Shown here: one piece after another, positions 32,661 through 44,666 of the stretch
How the letters are laid out: the number at the start of each line of letters is the position of its first letter
Numbering within the stretch: position 1 is the first letter of the stretch
Assembly: GCF_907164915.1 (NCBI RefSeq)
Contig: NC_061866.1
Location: forward strand, 23,763,905-23,827,904
DNA length: 64,000 bases
Direction: 5' to 3'
Source of the DNA: Impatiens glandulifera
Taxonomy: Eukaryota; Streptophyta; Magnoliopsida; Ericales; Balsaminaceae
Position numbers and translations under genes: made by a program
Notes under the pieces: generated by a model
What the model was told of the DNA's origin: nothing
The model's database searches: none
The model's input: only the letters and a program-made list of their open reading frames with translations

Positions 32661-34422
32661 AGGCGATTAGTCCCTTGGGTATCCAGACCTTGACAAACTG
32701 GACAGCTTTCCTGGTCAATGTCTTAACTACTTTTCTTGCACTCGGTTTTGAATCTTTCTGTTTTCCTAAGAAGGCCTTGTGTGGGGATGATCTTTGGTTT
32801 TTCCTATGCGGTTGTGAGTCGGCTTGCCTATTTTTGAATAGGTTGGCTTTCTTTTTCTCAGGGTGAAGCCATTTCTCAGAATCGGTTGGACCTACGTAGG
32901 TTAGTTTGTCTTCCGTATAGTAGGCAGTTAGTTCCTCTTCAGCGGTTAAGGAACTTCTTATAAAACTTACAAAGGGAAGATCATCCTTTGTGAGCCTTAC
33001 TTTGTCTAAGTGTTTTTGGCTTTGGGATCTATTGTTTTTGTAACCTAGACCAAACAGGCAAGTAGGGTGTCTTTTATAACTACACATTTTTCTTACCATC
33101 TCACTAGATCTCTTCCATGCGGCCATTCTATACTGGAGTCGGGCATTTTCCTCTTCGGTCAATTCTTGGACTTGCTCATTGAGTTGTTCGGTTTCAGAGG
33201 ATATTTCAGGCGCTGACTCGGTTTCTAAGATAGGGATTTCATTAGGTTGTATAATCTTTGGTTCGGTCAAGATGGGTACTATGAGGTCGACTGTAAAGTT
33301 GGGTTGCTTAGGTAATAGAGTTAGTAGGTTCTTATACTCAGCTACCATATCATTCAATACATTATATAACTCATCTTTAGTAAATTCTTCACAAGGAGAG
33401 TTAAAAAACTGTTCCTCATTTGCCATCAGACATGTGAGTTCATCATCACTGTCACTGTGAGCCCATAAGCTTCCTCCATCATTGGCTATCAGTGCTTTCT
33501 GAACCTCACTTCCTTCACCAGTTTGTTGGTAGTTATTTCGATTATTTTGATTGTCCGGTTTCCGGTCATCTCTCCATGGTTTTCTGCATTCCTACTTGAA
33601 ATGTCCCAAACAGTTGCAGTTATAGCATCTTACATTAGATTTATCACCATAGTGGTAATTGTTTGTTGGTTGGCTTCTCTTCATGAACCTCCCAAATTTC
33701 TGTGCAAGCATTGCCATGGCATCTTCGGTGAACTGTTCAGCTATTCTGATCGGTGCAGGTGCAATAGGTTTTGTGGATGTGATCAATGCTCTTGTTGAGG
33801 TTGAGGCTAAAACTTCTTCTTCAGTCCTACATCTCATTTCAAACTCATACGCCTTAAGATCTTCGAATACATCATGTAGTTTCATCTTGCTTAGGCAGTT
33901 TGATTCCCTCATCAGCATTGTCTTTATATCCCATGCACTTGGAAGAGATCTTAACGCTTTCATGATAACTTCCTTGTTGTCATACCTCTTGCCAAGAGTT
34001 GCTAACTCGTCTATCACACTTGTGAACCGGTCACTGTATTCTCTCATTGTTTCTCCCGGTCTCATCTTGATATTTTCAAACTTCTAAGTAGCCACCATTA
34101 TCTTGTTTTCCTTGGTTCTTTCATTTCCCTCATGAATCTGAATAACCGTTTCCCATGTTTCTTTTGCGGTTTTGCAGTCTCTGATCTTGCAGTATGTGTT
34201 TCTGTCCACACCGTTAGAGATGCGGTTTCTGGCATGGTTGTCCAGATTGTTTCTTCTCCTATCTTCAGCTGTCCAATCCTTCTTGTCCTTGTCAATGATT
34301 ATCGGTTCTTTGGCTATGATGAACTGCATTTCTTTATCCATGGTGATTAAATGCAGGTACATGCGTGCCTTCCAGTTGGCAAAGTCATCACCTTCTAACA
34401 TTGGTGGCCTATCAAAAGACAT
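32647..34422 (-). pseudogene. gag: SIRE-A gag (UBN2-type) with two stops
   Basis: ATG 34422 starts MSFDRPPMLEGDDFANWKAR. One frame runs to TAA at 32647 (592 codons). It has the UBN2 domain (WTAEDRRRNNLDN, HEGNERTKENKIMVAT, MRPGETMREYSDRF) and a knuckle CYNCNCLGHF. Then come an acidic segment, a Glu-rich helix, and a basic C-terminal part that ends PKGLIACGPK. TAG stops lie near 34087 (SIRE-B has Glu) and 33593 (SIRE-B has Trp, between the knuckle His and last Cys). Confidence 0.88.
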
Positions 34423-34447
34423 GCTTGCTTGAGTAATGAAACTAACT

Positions 34448-34459
34448 GCTCTGATACCA
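34448..34459 (-). other. Primer-binding site of SIRE-A
   Basis: On the minus strand TGGTATCAGAGC follows the LTR end CCTAACA after two bases. It is complementary to the 3' end of initiator Met-tRNA. Confidence 0.9.
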
Positions 34460-34461
34460 AT

Positions 34462-35260
34462 TGTTAGGATCTAGGTCGCGGCTGGAGGACCGGGGTTGGG
34501 CCGGTTAGCGCGTATCACTCAAAGGGTGGTGATTAATCCGGTTAGAGATTAACACCGGGGTTTCAATACTACACAAACTGTCACAAACCCTTGAACTAGG
34601 TTCAAGCGCGGAAATGGTTTGTTTCAGGTTGAAGCAGCACACACACAGGATGAATATGACCGGATTTGGATAAAGTCGGTTTGGAGATTGTTGGGTCGGT
34701 TTTGTAATTCAGTAATTCGGTTTAGGTAATGTAGAGTCGGTCAAGGCGGTTAGTGCAGATCGGTAATAAAGTAAAATAAGCAGAAAGCAGGTAACAAAAC
34801 ATATTATATGGATGTTCAGAGATAAAGCTCCCACGTCACCCCTTCCTCTCGAAACCGTGAGAAGGATATTCACTAAGGAATACAAACACAATCCGATCGA
34901 GACTTATTTCCTACTCGATAACACCCCACAATTTTAACCGGAATTGTAAGTACACACGTCAACTTAGCACTTAAGCTTTCTAGAGATAGAACATAATCTT
35001 ATCACTTGTAAATTAATTGTCCACTATGTCCCGCATTTACTCCTCTTCAACTCCTCCTTTTATAGATGAAATGTGCCAACGGTCACATTTCATTTCCTTG
35101 AATTTGATTGGTTGAGCAGAGATTCAGTGATTCAATCCTGGCGGTAAACTTTTCAAACCTGGCGGTCTAGTCTTCCAGTATGTAGGTCAAACCGGCTAGG
35201 TTTGTCTTTTACTCAATATGGCAACTATCGGTTGGGCAGTTGTCTGTACTTGGAAGATTG
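34462..35260 (-). repeat. 5' LTR of SIRE-A, left part
   Basis: It starts tgttaggatctagg and is a close match to 21953-22755. On the minus strand the LTR promoter CTATAAAAGG is at 35056-35065. The last five bases, gattg (35256-35260), are the target-site duplication of GYP-1. Confidence 0.9.
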
Positions 35261-35726
35261 TGTTAGGACTTTTAATTATGGCCGAGCCTTTCAAGTTCTT
35301 TAATTCAAGAAACGGGTTCTTGATGTTCGGGACCGATGATGGAATTCAACACTCTAGTGCAGCGGACATAGAATTAGAGGAGAATTCGAGGTTAGGGAGA
35401 GAAGAGCCGAGGGGGAGGAGAGAAATACCACTAGTTTACACCTAGCGGTCCAAGAAGGGGAGGAGGGCCGAGAGATAACTTAAACACCAAGTTCCAAAAT
35501 ATCAATTCATAGCCCCAAAAAGTGGGGTGGGCATCAGCATTTAAAGAGGCTGAAGTACCCAAGAGTCGGTTACAAATTTGTTATAACAACTTACAAAATA
35601 ACAGAATTCGGTTTTAAAGAAATAAAAGAGAAAATAAAAGATGAATTAATAAACGGAAACATAAATCTGGCCCAATTGTTCCATAGGACCGAGGAGGGTG
35701 CGCTTTCTTATTCGAGGATCGTAACA
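35261..35726 (-). repeat. 3' LTR of GYP-1
   Basis: It begins tgttaggactttta and ends gatcgtaaca, followed at once by the complement of the polypurine tract. Confidence 0.95.
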
Positions 35727-38700
35727 TCATCTCCCCCATCAGAAGTTCGTCGACCCCGACGAAGAGAGTGTTGTCTTGTTGGCCTCCTTGCAGCTAGCAT
35801 CTCTGGGCATTGAATACTTATAACTTCTGCATCCTCCCATGTTTGGTCTTCTGTTTGGGCCCCATCCCAATTGATTAGCATCTGTTTTTTCATTTTTCCT
35901 TGCACCATTATGTCTTGTTCACCAACAATTTTTCCGGTCCTGTTTGGTTGTGTGCTAAGTTGGGGAATATTTTCTACAGCAGCAGGCGTACCTTTGAATG
36001 ATTTTAATTGTGAGACATAGAAGACATTATGTATTCTGTTGTCGGCCCCGAGTTCCAGCTTGTAAGTAACTTCCCCAATCCTTTCCAACACTTCAAATGG
36101 CCCAAAATACTTTGGTGAGAGCTTGTGGAATAACTTCTGGACAGAACGTTGTCTATATGGCTGTAATTTCACCAATGCCCAGCTACCCACTAGCAACGTG
36201 ACATCTTTCCTCTTCTTGTCCTGTTGCTGCTTCATACGATTCTGGGCTCTTTTCAAATGGAATTTTATGAGTTGGAGTGAGGCTTCCCTGGCCGTTAGCG
36301 ATACATCCACCTCTTCCACTCTCGAGTCACCTGCTACATACGGTGTGTGGACCGGGGGGATATCCATATATGGCTTCAAAAGGAGTTGTTTGTATTGCTG
36401 TATGAAAATTAGTGTTGTACCACCATTCAGCCAAAGGCAACCAGCGTACCCAATCTTTCGGTGTCTGGCCAGCCATGCAGCGTAGATAAGTGACCAAGCA
36501 TTTGTTGACTATCTCGGTCTGGCCATCCGTCTGGGGGTGATAAGCTGAAGATAAAGCTTGTTTTACTCCTTGTATACTTAAAAATTCCTGCCAAAAGGTG
36601 CTTAAGAACACTTTGCCCCGGTCTCTAATGATGGTTGTTGGCATTCCGTGGAGCTTGGAAACGTTGTCCACAAATAACTCAGCTACTGTCCGGGCAGAAA
36701 AGGGGTGTTGCAGACTCATAAAGTGGGCCATCTTCGATAGTCTGTCAACTACCACAAATATAACACTTTTACCTTTTGACTTAGGCAAGCTTTTAATGAA
36801 ATCCATGGAGACCGATTCCCAGAATCGATTGGGAATTGCTAAGGGCTGAAGCAGGCCCCTATATGCTGAGTTATCAGATTTATTTTTTTGGCACACTTCA
36901 CAGGTCCGAACATATTCCCTAATGTCTTTAAGCATTCCTGGCCAATAGTAAACAAGTTGCATTTTCTTCTGGGTGACCAGAGTCCCCGAATGCCTCCCTT
37001 CTGCTCCCAAATGCATGGCTGCAATTAAGGTATTTCTGAGGTCGTTATTCTTCCCCACCACCAGCCGGTCCCTTTTCCTCAATAACCCGTGGTCGTATGA
37101 GCATTCTGGGTGAGAATCAACATTAGCCAGAATTTTACAAATGACTTTGGTCAAGTTGGGATCTTCTTCATAGCTTTCCTGAATCTGTTTTTGAACAGCA
37201 GTGTGATAGACCGAAATTCCTGCACATTGAACACCTACTACCCGCCTAGACAAAGCATCTGCCACCAAATTTTCCTTTCCCTTTTTATATTGAACAACAA
37301 AGTCATATCCCACCAATTTATAGAGCCATTTCTCTTGAGCCGGGGTTTGAACTCTTTGTTATAGTAAGTATTTAAGGGCTTCATGATCGGTTTTTACAAT
37401 AAATTGCTTGTACCTAAGGTATGATCGCCACTTCTCCACCGCAAAAGTTAAGGCCATGAGTTCTTTTTCATACGTGGATGATGGTAACTTTTTTGGTTCA
37501 ATACCCTTGCTTATGAATGAAATTGGTCGACCTTCTTGCATTAGAACTGCCCCTATACCAATTCCGCTTGCATCGGTCTCTACTACAAAGGGAATATCGA
37601 AATTTGGAAGCGCCAGGACCGGAGGGGAAAGCATACGCTGCTTTAACAATAGAAATGCATCTTCAGCTTCTTTATTCCATTCAAACTGACCCTTTTTCAA
37701 CAGGGCCGTGAGTGGTCGTGCTATAGAGCCGTAGCCTTTTATAAATCTTCTATAGTATCTGGTCAGGCCAAGGAACCCTTTCAATTGCTTAGGAGATTCT
37801 AGAACTGGCCATGTGCTCATTGCTTCTAACTTTGCTGGATCTGTGGCTACACCATTCTCGTCAAGGATATGGCCAAGATAGGCAATTTGCTTGCACCCAA
37901 AATTACATTTCCCCTTGTTAAGGAATAATTCGTTATGTTGCAATATTGAAAGTACCTTATGTAGGTGTTGGATATGTTCCTTCCAGCTCGGGCTATATAC
38001 TAGGATATCATCAAAAAATACTAGCACAAACTTCCTTAAAAATGGTTTCAGGGTCGCGTTCATTAAGCTTTGGAAGGAGGACGGTGCATTGGTTAGGCCG
38101 AAGGGCATCACCAAAAATTCATACAGGCCTTCGTGAGTACAGAATGCTGTTTTGTGGCAGTCCCCTGGGTGCATCCTTATCTGGTGGAATCCTGAGCGCA
38201 AATCGAGCTTGGAAAAAAACCTGGACCCATGCAATTCTTCCATTAACTCTTCAATGACCGGGATAGGAAACTTATCCTTAATGGTTGCTGAGTTGAGCCG
38301 CCTATAATCAATACACATTCTCCATGATAAGTCTTTCTTTCGGACCAACACCACAGGGGCGGCAAAAGATCTGTGGCTTCTTCTTATGACTCCCCTGTCT
38401 AGCATATCGTTGACCAAATGTTCAATTTCTGTCTTCTGCAGGGCAGGATATCGGTAGGGACGCATGCATACAGCTTCCGTGCCTACCTTTAATGGGATAC
38501 GGTGATCTTGTTCCCTGGCGGGTGGTAAGTTCTCAGGTTACTGGAATATTGGGCTGAAATCATCTAGCATTTGCTGAAGGTCTTCAGGAATATCATCTGG
38601 TGGCCTTGTATGGAGCGAGAAAAATTGTGCTTCGTTTTCACTTCTTATTTGGATCATGGCAGCAACATTGCCTTTCTTTAATAGCTTCTCTAGGTGATCA

Positions 38701-38733
38701 CCCTTCATTAAATTGATTTGTGTATGGGGTATG
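35708..38733 (-). pseudogene. pol: GYP-1 pol (RT, RNase H, integrase, chromodomain), few breaks
   Basis: It continues the gag frame. RT shows CIDYRRLN and VFFDDILVYS, RNase H VETDASGIGIGAVLMQ. The integrase zinc finger (HSGTLVTQKK...CEVCQKNK) is followed by the core with VVVDRLSKMAHF, IRDRGKVF and HPQTDGQTE, then GPF (YFGPFEVL). The chromodomain (MLINWDGAQTEDQTWEDAEV) would tether the integrase to modified histones. Breaks: TAA at about 38734 after TTVL, TAA near 38537, TAA near 37357 at the RNase H end, and a one-base change in a C-run near 36358 that shifts the last 220 codons. The other domains are open and well kept, as expected from the near-identical LTRs. Confidence 0.92.
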
Positions 38734-38735
38734 CC

Positions 38736-40247
38736 TTACAAGACCGTGGTTATCCCTTCCCTTTCAAAAGAGAGTGTTAATTTTTCAAAGTCCCATTTTG
38801 AAGGGCCTAGAGTAATCAGCCATTCGATTCCCAGCACAATATCATACCCTGTCATTGTCAATACCTTCATATTTTCTTGATAAAACTTGCCTTCCATAGA
38901 CCATTTCAGATCTTGGCAGAAACTAGAGCATAAAATGTTTGAGCCGTCTGCCACTCGGACCGAGAGCACTTGGGTAGGAAGTATGTCATGGCTAATATTC
39001 TTCATTATCCTGCTATTAATGAAATTATGAGTGCTTCCTGTATCAATTAATATCACGACCGGTAGGTTCCCAATTTTACCAAGAATCTGGAGCGTTTGAA
39101 AAGTTTTAGAACCCGTCAATGCATGTAAGGATATGGCTAATTCTTCCACTGCGTCAGGCTGCAAAAGAGAATCATCAAGATCTACCTCCGGAGAAGGTTC
39201 TTGGTCGGGTTCTTGATTTTCTTGATTGGCCAAGACCATGAATAACTTTGATTTACACCTGTGATTTGGTTGCCATTTTTCGTCGCAAGAGTAGCATAGG
39301 CCTTTCCTTCTCTTTTCATCCATTAAGGCTGGGTCCAATTGCTTAATATGGCCCTGATTTGCACTCGAAGAAGACCCATATGACGAGCTCGGCTTGATGT
39401 ATGGGGCTTTGTTCGTGCTTTGCCAACTTGGTTTGACGATGCTCGGATTGGGCAGTAGTGGTGGCTCGGCGCTGTAAAAATTTCCATTGCTCATTAAAGA
39501 CCGGTACGTTGCTTCTTGGACTTTAGCCATGGCCATGGCTTCGTTTAGAGAATCCGGGAATCGCAACCTGATACAGTTTGCAATTTCCTCCCTTAGACCG
39601 GACAAATAACAATCTATGACGTACTCCCTTGGCATGTTGTAGAGTTTTTGAGAGATCGACATATATTGCAGATTATAATCTTGAACCGACCCAACCTGTT
39701 TTAGATTCATCAACTGTCTCATTGGAGTGTCGTGTATAGAGGGTCCGAATTGCGTCATAAGATCTCTCTTGAACACGTCCCAAGATAGGGCCTCCATATG
39801 ATCTCGATTATGTAGATAAGATGCATACCACATTCTTGCTTCGCCAGAAAAGTGAATGGGTGCAATTTCTAGTTTCGTCGCATCCCTAGTTTTATCCACC
39901 CTGAAAAATTGCTCGGCAGATATTAGCCAGCCGTCGACATCCGACCCATCAAACCGAGGAAAATCGACATTGGTTAGTCGAGTAGGAGGAGCATAGTGTT
40001 GATCGCGGTTCTGGCCAGGGTGCGGGGGCCTAAATGGTGATGGACCGTGGCAAGAATTATCATCATAGGGTCTGTGGCGGGGTTCTTGCACGTTTCCAGA
40101 TGCCCTGCTCTCAAGGGCCGCCATTCTTTCTTCGGCCACATCAAATCTACGGTCTATGGCAGCATGCATTGCTGCTGTTTGTTGTGACAAGTTTTCAATC
40201 AGGGCCTTGAGTGCATCCATTTCCGATTGCTGGCGAGTTTCTACCAT
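38736..40247 (-). CDS. gag: GYP-1 gag-protease, open 503 codons
   Basis: ATG 40247 (MVETRQQSEMDALKAL) to a stop at 38736. The N-terminal coiled-coil segment is followed by the gag capsid-like region (FDGSDVDGWLISAEQFF, FSGEARMWY), an Asn/Ser-rich linker and the knuckle CYSCDEKWQPNHRC. Then comes an aspartic protease with ILIDTGSTHNFI and YDIVLGIEWL. In this clade gag and pol form one polyprotein, so the stop at 38736 is probably a recent nonsense change: GYP-2 has a Lys codon there. Confidence 0.88.
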   Translation of the reverse strand: MVETRQQSEMDALKALIENLSQQTAAMHAAIDRRFDVAEERMAALESRASGNVQEPRHRPYDDNSCHGPSPFRPPHPGQNRDQHYAPPTRLTNVDFPRFDGSDVDGWLISAEQFFRVDKTRDATKLEIAPIHFSGEARMWYASYLHNRDHMEALSWDVFKRDLMTQFGPSIHDTPMRQLMNLKQVGSVQDYNLQYMSISQKLYNMPREYVIDCYLSGLREEIANCIRLRFPDSLNEAMAMAKVQEATYRSLMSNGNFYSAEPPLLPNPSIVKPSWQSTNKAPYIKPSSSYGSSSSANQGHIKQLDPALMDEKRRKGLCYSCDEKWQPNHRCKSKLFMVLANQENQEPDQEPSPEVDLDDSLLQPDAVEELAISLHALTGSKTFQTLQILGKIGNLPVVILIDTGSTHNFINSRIMKNISHDILPTQVLSVRVADGSNILCSSFCQDLKWSMEGKFYQENMKVLTMTGYDIVLGIEWLITLGPSKWDFEKLTLSFEREGITTVL

Positions 40248-40262
40248 GTTGAGAATCGGCCA

Positions 40263-40274
40263 GCTCTGATACCA
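40263..40274 (-). other. Primer-binding site of GYP-1
   Basis: On the minus strand TGGTATCAGAGC lies just inside the 5' LTR, complementary to initiator Met-tRNA. Confidence 0.9.
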
Positions 40275-40277
40275 AGA

Positions 40278-40743
40278 TGTTAGGACTTTTAATTATGGCC
40301 GAGCCTTTCAAGTTCTTTAATTCAAGAAACGGGTTCTTGATGTTCGGGACCGATGATGGAATTCAACACTCTAGCGCAGCGGACATAGAATTAGAGGAGA
40401 ATTCGAGGTTAGGGAGACAAGAGCCGAGGGGGAGGAGAGAAATACCACTAGTTTACACCTAGCGGTCCAAGAAGGGGAGGAGGGCCGAGAGATAACTTAA
40501 ACACCAAGTTCCAAAATATCAATTCATAGCCCCAAAAAGTGGGGTGGGCATCAGCATTTAAAGAGGCTGAAGTACCCAAGAGTCGGTTACAAATTTGTTA
40601 TAACAACTTACAAAATAACAGAATTCGGTTATAAAGAAATAAAAGAGAAGATAAAAGATGAATTAATAAACGGAAACATAAATCTTGCCCAATTGTTCCA
40701 TAGGACCGAGGAGGGTGCGCTTTCTTATTCGAGGATCGTAACA
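40278..40743 (-). repeat. 5' LTR of GYP-1
   Basis: 466 bp, same ends as the left copy. Differences seen: c/t near 40374, c/g near 40419, a/t near 40632, g/a near 40650 and t/g near 40686. Confidence 0.95.
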
Positions 40744-41192
40744 GATTGCCTTTCTGATTTATCCTGAAGTGGAAAGATCTTGTAGGACTGTCTTCTGTAG
40801 CCTGCAGACTTTCCTCAGACTTGTATGAATATGGCAATGTTCAGTCTGTTCTTTTGGTATCATTCTCAACAGATACCTGAAGTATCTTTTTATGCCGGTC
40901 GGTTATGTGTGTTAACTGGATGAATTCCGGTTATTCCTTGGCTTCTAAATGACCGACCGTCTAGTGTTTCCGTCCTTCTGTTTTGACCGATCATGTCTTT
41001 CTTGTTCGGTTAGGTTTTTGGTCGGGTTGATATCTTGACCGATTGAGTTTCTTAACCGGTTGAATTACTTGGCCTATTGAGTTGCTTGACCGGTTTCGTT
41101 TCTTAATTTGACCGGTTCGGTCCTTTGCCTGTTCCTGCACAAGAGTTTTGTTTTTGTTAAGTTTTATTTAACCGATCTAATTTTATCTAACA
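40744..41192 (-). repeat. 5' LTR of SIRE-A, right part
   Basis: It resumes with the duplicated gattg and runs to ttatctaaca, matching 22751-23204. Together with 34462-35260 and less one duplication copy, the LTR is about 1,243 bp. Confidence 0.9.
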
Positions 41193-41402
41193 GAGTATAT
41201 CTAAACCGGTTGATTTTCAGTTATTGGTTCCGATGCAGTTATTTGGTGAAGTACTAAATAACTGGTCGGTTTACCACAACTGATAAGCAATGCGGTTTTT
41301 CAATAAGTACAACGGTAATTTAATTTTCTGACATTCTTAGAAGAACTGATGGTTTAGTCTGTCCAGGATGATACTTCCTTTTAAGAAATCAAGATTTCGG
41401 TT

Positions 41403-44400
41403 TTAAGAAATAAGTTGATTTACATCGGTAAGACCGAGAATATTTATGAAGAAAAAAACTTAGCTTCCTACAGAGGCTTTGTGAATATGTCGGCTACTTG
41501 TTGATCGGTTGATACGTACTCCAACCGGATGTACTTTTGTTGAACATGTTCCCGAATGAAGTGATGCCTTATATCAATATGCTTTGTTCTTGAATGTAGA
41601 ACCGGATTGTATGTGATTGCTATGACACTTGTATTGTCGCAGAATATTGGAGATTCTTTAGTAGTGACACCGAAATCTCTTAGTTGCTGTTGAATCCATA
41701 GAAGTTGAGCACAACAACTTTCGGCTGCCAAGTATTCAGCCTCTGCGGTTGACGTAGCGATCGATGTTTGCTTCTTTCTATACCATGAAACGAGCCGATC
41801 TTCTAAGAATTGGCATGTTCTACTGGTACTTTTTCTATCAACTTTGCATCTTGCGTAGTCTACATCAGAATAGCTGGTTAAATTAAAACTTGAGTCCTTA
41901 GGATACCATAGTCCAACTTCCGAAGTTTCCTTTAGGTATTTCAAGATTCGTTTAGCGGCTGTATAGTGAGATTGTTTAGGATTGGCCTGGAATCTTCCAC
42001 ACACTCCTACTGCAAATAATATATCCGGTCGACTTGCTGTTAGGTAGAGAATTGAGCTGATGATTCCATGATAGGCTGTCAGGTCTACTCCCTGACCGTC
42101 ATTATCTTTATCCAGCTTGATTGAGGAGCTCATTGGAGTGGAGGCAGAAGAACATGTCTCCATTCCAAATTTCTTAAGTAATTCCTTTGCATATTTAGAT
42201 TGGCTAATGAATGTTCCTCCTTCGAGTTGTCGAATTTGAAGACCTAAGAAGAAATTCAATTCTCCCATCATACTCATTTAAAACTTTTTAGTCATTAGTG
42301 ATGAAAATTTATCACACATCTTAGAGTTAGTAGAGCCGAAAATTATGTCATCAACATATATCTGAACAAGTAGGATATGTTCCTTCTTTTCGAATTTGAA
42401 TAGGGTTTTATCTACTGAACCTATAGTGCAATTATGCCCGATCAAGTAATTTGTTAAGGTATCATACCAGGCTCTAGGAGCTTGTTTCAAACCGTAAAGA
42501 GCTTTGTTTAGTCGATATACATGACCGGTCATGTCAGCATTTTTAAAACCGAGTGGTTGTTCAACATATACTGCTTCACGTAAGTCACCGTTTAGGAAAG
42601 CACTTTTAACATCCATTTGAAAAACCTTAAAATTTTTGAAAACATCAAAGGCTAGGAAAATTCTAATGGCTTCAATTCTAGCGACAGGAGCAAATGATTC
42701 CTCAAAATCAATGTCTTCTTCCTGTTTGTATCCTTGTGCCACTAATCTAGCTTTGTTCCTCGTAACCAAACCGTCTTCATTGAGTTTATTTCTTAATACC
42801 CATCTCGTTCCGATAACCGGTTGATTTTTCGGTCTAGAAACTAAGTACCAGAATTTATTACTCTCAAACTGATTCAACTCTTCTTGCATTGCTAAGATCC
42901 AGTCCAGATCCACCAATGCTTCATCCACCTTTTTCGGCTCAATCTGGGATATGAAAGTGGAGTTTTCATATTGTTCCAGTATTTGTTGCCTAGTTTGGAT
43001 GGGTAGTGAAGGGCTACCTATAACAAGCTCAGGACGATGATTTTTATTCCTTTTGAAATTCTGTTGTTTAGGGATGTCTACCAAATGACCGGTTACTTGA
43101 TCAAGGCTAGACATATAAGTAGGCTGAGCAATAATATCAGATCGACCGATGTCCTCAGTTGACACTGAGGTGTCAGCTTCCTGTTGTTTTGCAGCTTGAT
43201 CTACTTGATCCGGCTGGGTTTCAATAATATCCGTTTGGTCCTGGACAAATCGTCTAAAGACTGGAACTTCATCTTCACTATCAGAATGAATGTTATGATT
43301 TTCCAATCTGTTGTGTAGATCAAAGGATGACGCGTTGTTACTTTCAACTGATTCATCAAATAAAACATGAAGAGATTCTTCTACAGTTAAGGTTCTAGTG
43401 TTGTATACTCTATATGCCTTACTTACCGCTGAATATCCTAACATTATCCCAACATCGGATTTTACATGAAAAGCATTTAAATAGGTTTTACCATTCATAT
43501 GAATGTAGCATTTACAACTGAAGATTCGAAAATACCGAATGTTTGGAATTCTGTCAAAATATACTTCGTATGGTGTTTTATTGCGATGTTTGTTAATCAT
43601 AGACCGGTTTTGTGTATAACATGCAGTATTGATAGCTTCGGCCCAAAATTTTTGAACAACACCCAAATCGACTATCATAGACCTTGCGGCTTCCTTGAGA
43701 GTTCGGTTTCTTCTCTCGGCCAGGCCATTTTGTTGATGAGTTCTAGCACTGGATAACTCGTGTCTAATACTGGATTCCTCAAGAAATGCATTTAAGGTAC
43801 TGTTTGTAAATTCAGTTCCTCTATCGCTTCTGATGGTTTTTATACGTGTTGATTTCTCATTTTGTAAACGTATAAGCAATGTAATCAAGTTTGAAACAGT
43901 GTCACTTTTGGATGCTAAAAATATAACCCATGTATATCTAGAGTAATCATCAATAACTACCAAAGTGTGATGCATACCGCCCAAACTAGTGACCCTAATC
44001 GGTCCAAATAAATTCATGTAAAGAAGTTCAAGACATCAGTTAGATTGAACATATCCCTTGCTTTTGAAGGATGACTTAGTTTGTTTTCCCATTTGACAAG
44101 ATGAACATACCTTTTCTTTATTGAATCTTATATCAAGAATTCCTTCAACTAACCTATTAGTACGAATGTAGTTTATAGTTTTGAAATTTAGGTGATTTAA
44201 TCTCTTATGCAACAACCAGGTTTGATCACTTCTAGCTATCATACATACAGGGTGTTCAATTTCATTCCTCTAGTCTACCTTGTAGATATTTCTTAATCTA
44301 TTTCCGGTTAGTAATGTGCTACCTTGAGAATTCTTAACTAAGCATGTATGTTTATGTAACTCTACAGTATATCCGACGTCACACATTTGACTTATACTTA

Positions 44401-44641
44401 GCAGATTAAAGTGTAAGTTTTCAACAAGAAGTACATTATTGATTGTTAAGTTACCATGGACAATCTTACCATTGCCCATAGTTCTACCTCTCGAGTTGTC
44501 ACCGAAAACTATCATTGAACCGACTTCTACTTTGATATCGGTCAGAAGGTTGCTGTTTCTAGTCATATGTCTGGAGCAGCCGCTGCCTAGATACCACTCA
44601 GAATTTCCATGCCACTTCTTCATAACCTGTAAAATATACAT
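41403..44641 (-). pseudogene. pol: SIRE-B pol, nearly full length with four nonsense codons
   Basis: One frame covers protease to RNase H: YLGSGCSRHMT, LLHKRLNHLNF, CSSCQMGKQ, integrase with [18 protein letters not shown] and [15 protein letters not shown] with [11 protein letters not shown] and YVDDIIFG, RNase H with ATSTAEAEYL and DIFTKPL. The protease active site reads LGSG instead of LDSG, so the catalytic Asp is lost. Stops: TAG near 44272 (Trp expected), TGA near 44035 (Arg in SIRE-A), TAA near 42277 (Glu in SIRE-A) and TAG near 41470 (Gln in SIRE-A). A frameshift follows near 41455. Between these points the sequence is open, up to 579 codons. Confidence 0.9.
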
Positions 44642-44666
44642 ATTTGCAACTATTTGGTACCCACAT

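Larger units (their letters stand above)
35261..40743 (-). mobile_element. GYP-1, near-complete young Ty3/gypsy chromovirus
   Basis: Total length is 5,483 bp with two LTRs of 466 bp each. The target-site duplication GATTG is at 35256-35260 and 40744-40748. By eye I count about five differences between the LTRs (about 98.9% identity). The initiator-Met primer site (minus strand, 40263-40274) and the polypurine tract GATGGGGGAGATGA (35727-35740) are present. Small size, primer type and a C-terminal chromodomain suggest a Reina- or Tekay-like chromovirus. It sits inside the 5' LTR of SIRE-A and splits it. Confidence 0.95.
21953..41192 (-). mobile_element. SIRE-A, complete Ty1/copia (SIRE-like) element inserted in SIRE-B
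   Basis: The 3' LTR (21953-23204) and the 5' LTR (34462-41192, itself split by GYP-1) flank an 11.3-kb interior. Sense order is primer site, gag, pol, type 1, type 2, type 3, three polypurine tracts. The right flank is gagta (41193-41197). The left end has lost the first three LTR bases and probably part of the duplication, since ccaaag-taggatct stands where a tgttaggatct start is expected. SIRE-B's pol-type-1 spacer continues on both sides. The LTRs look about 95-96% identical by eye. Confidence 0.88.

Noticed and set aside
32600..32662. A tiny intron joining gag and pol (gtaaatg ... ttttgcag)
   Set aside because: The candidate is only about 45 nt and joining it does not restore the pol frame; the +1 frame arrangement is simpler.
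36123..36485. Plus-strand open frames of 60-160 codons opposite gag and pol genes (here, and for example 33659-34087 and 45653-46135)
   Set aside because: They are antisense shadows of well-supported minus-strand gag and pol frames and have no motif of their own.
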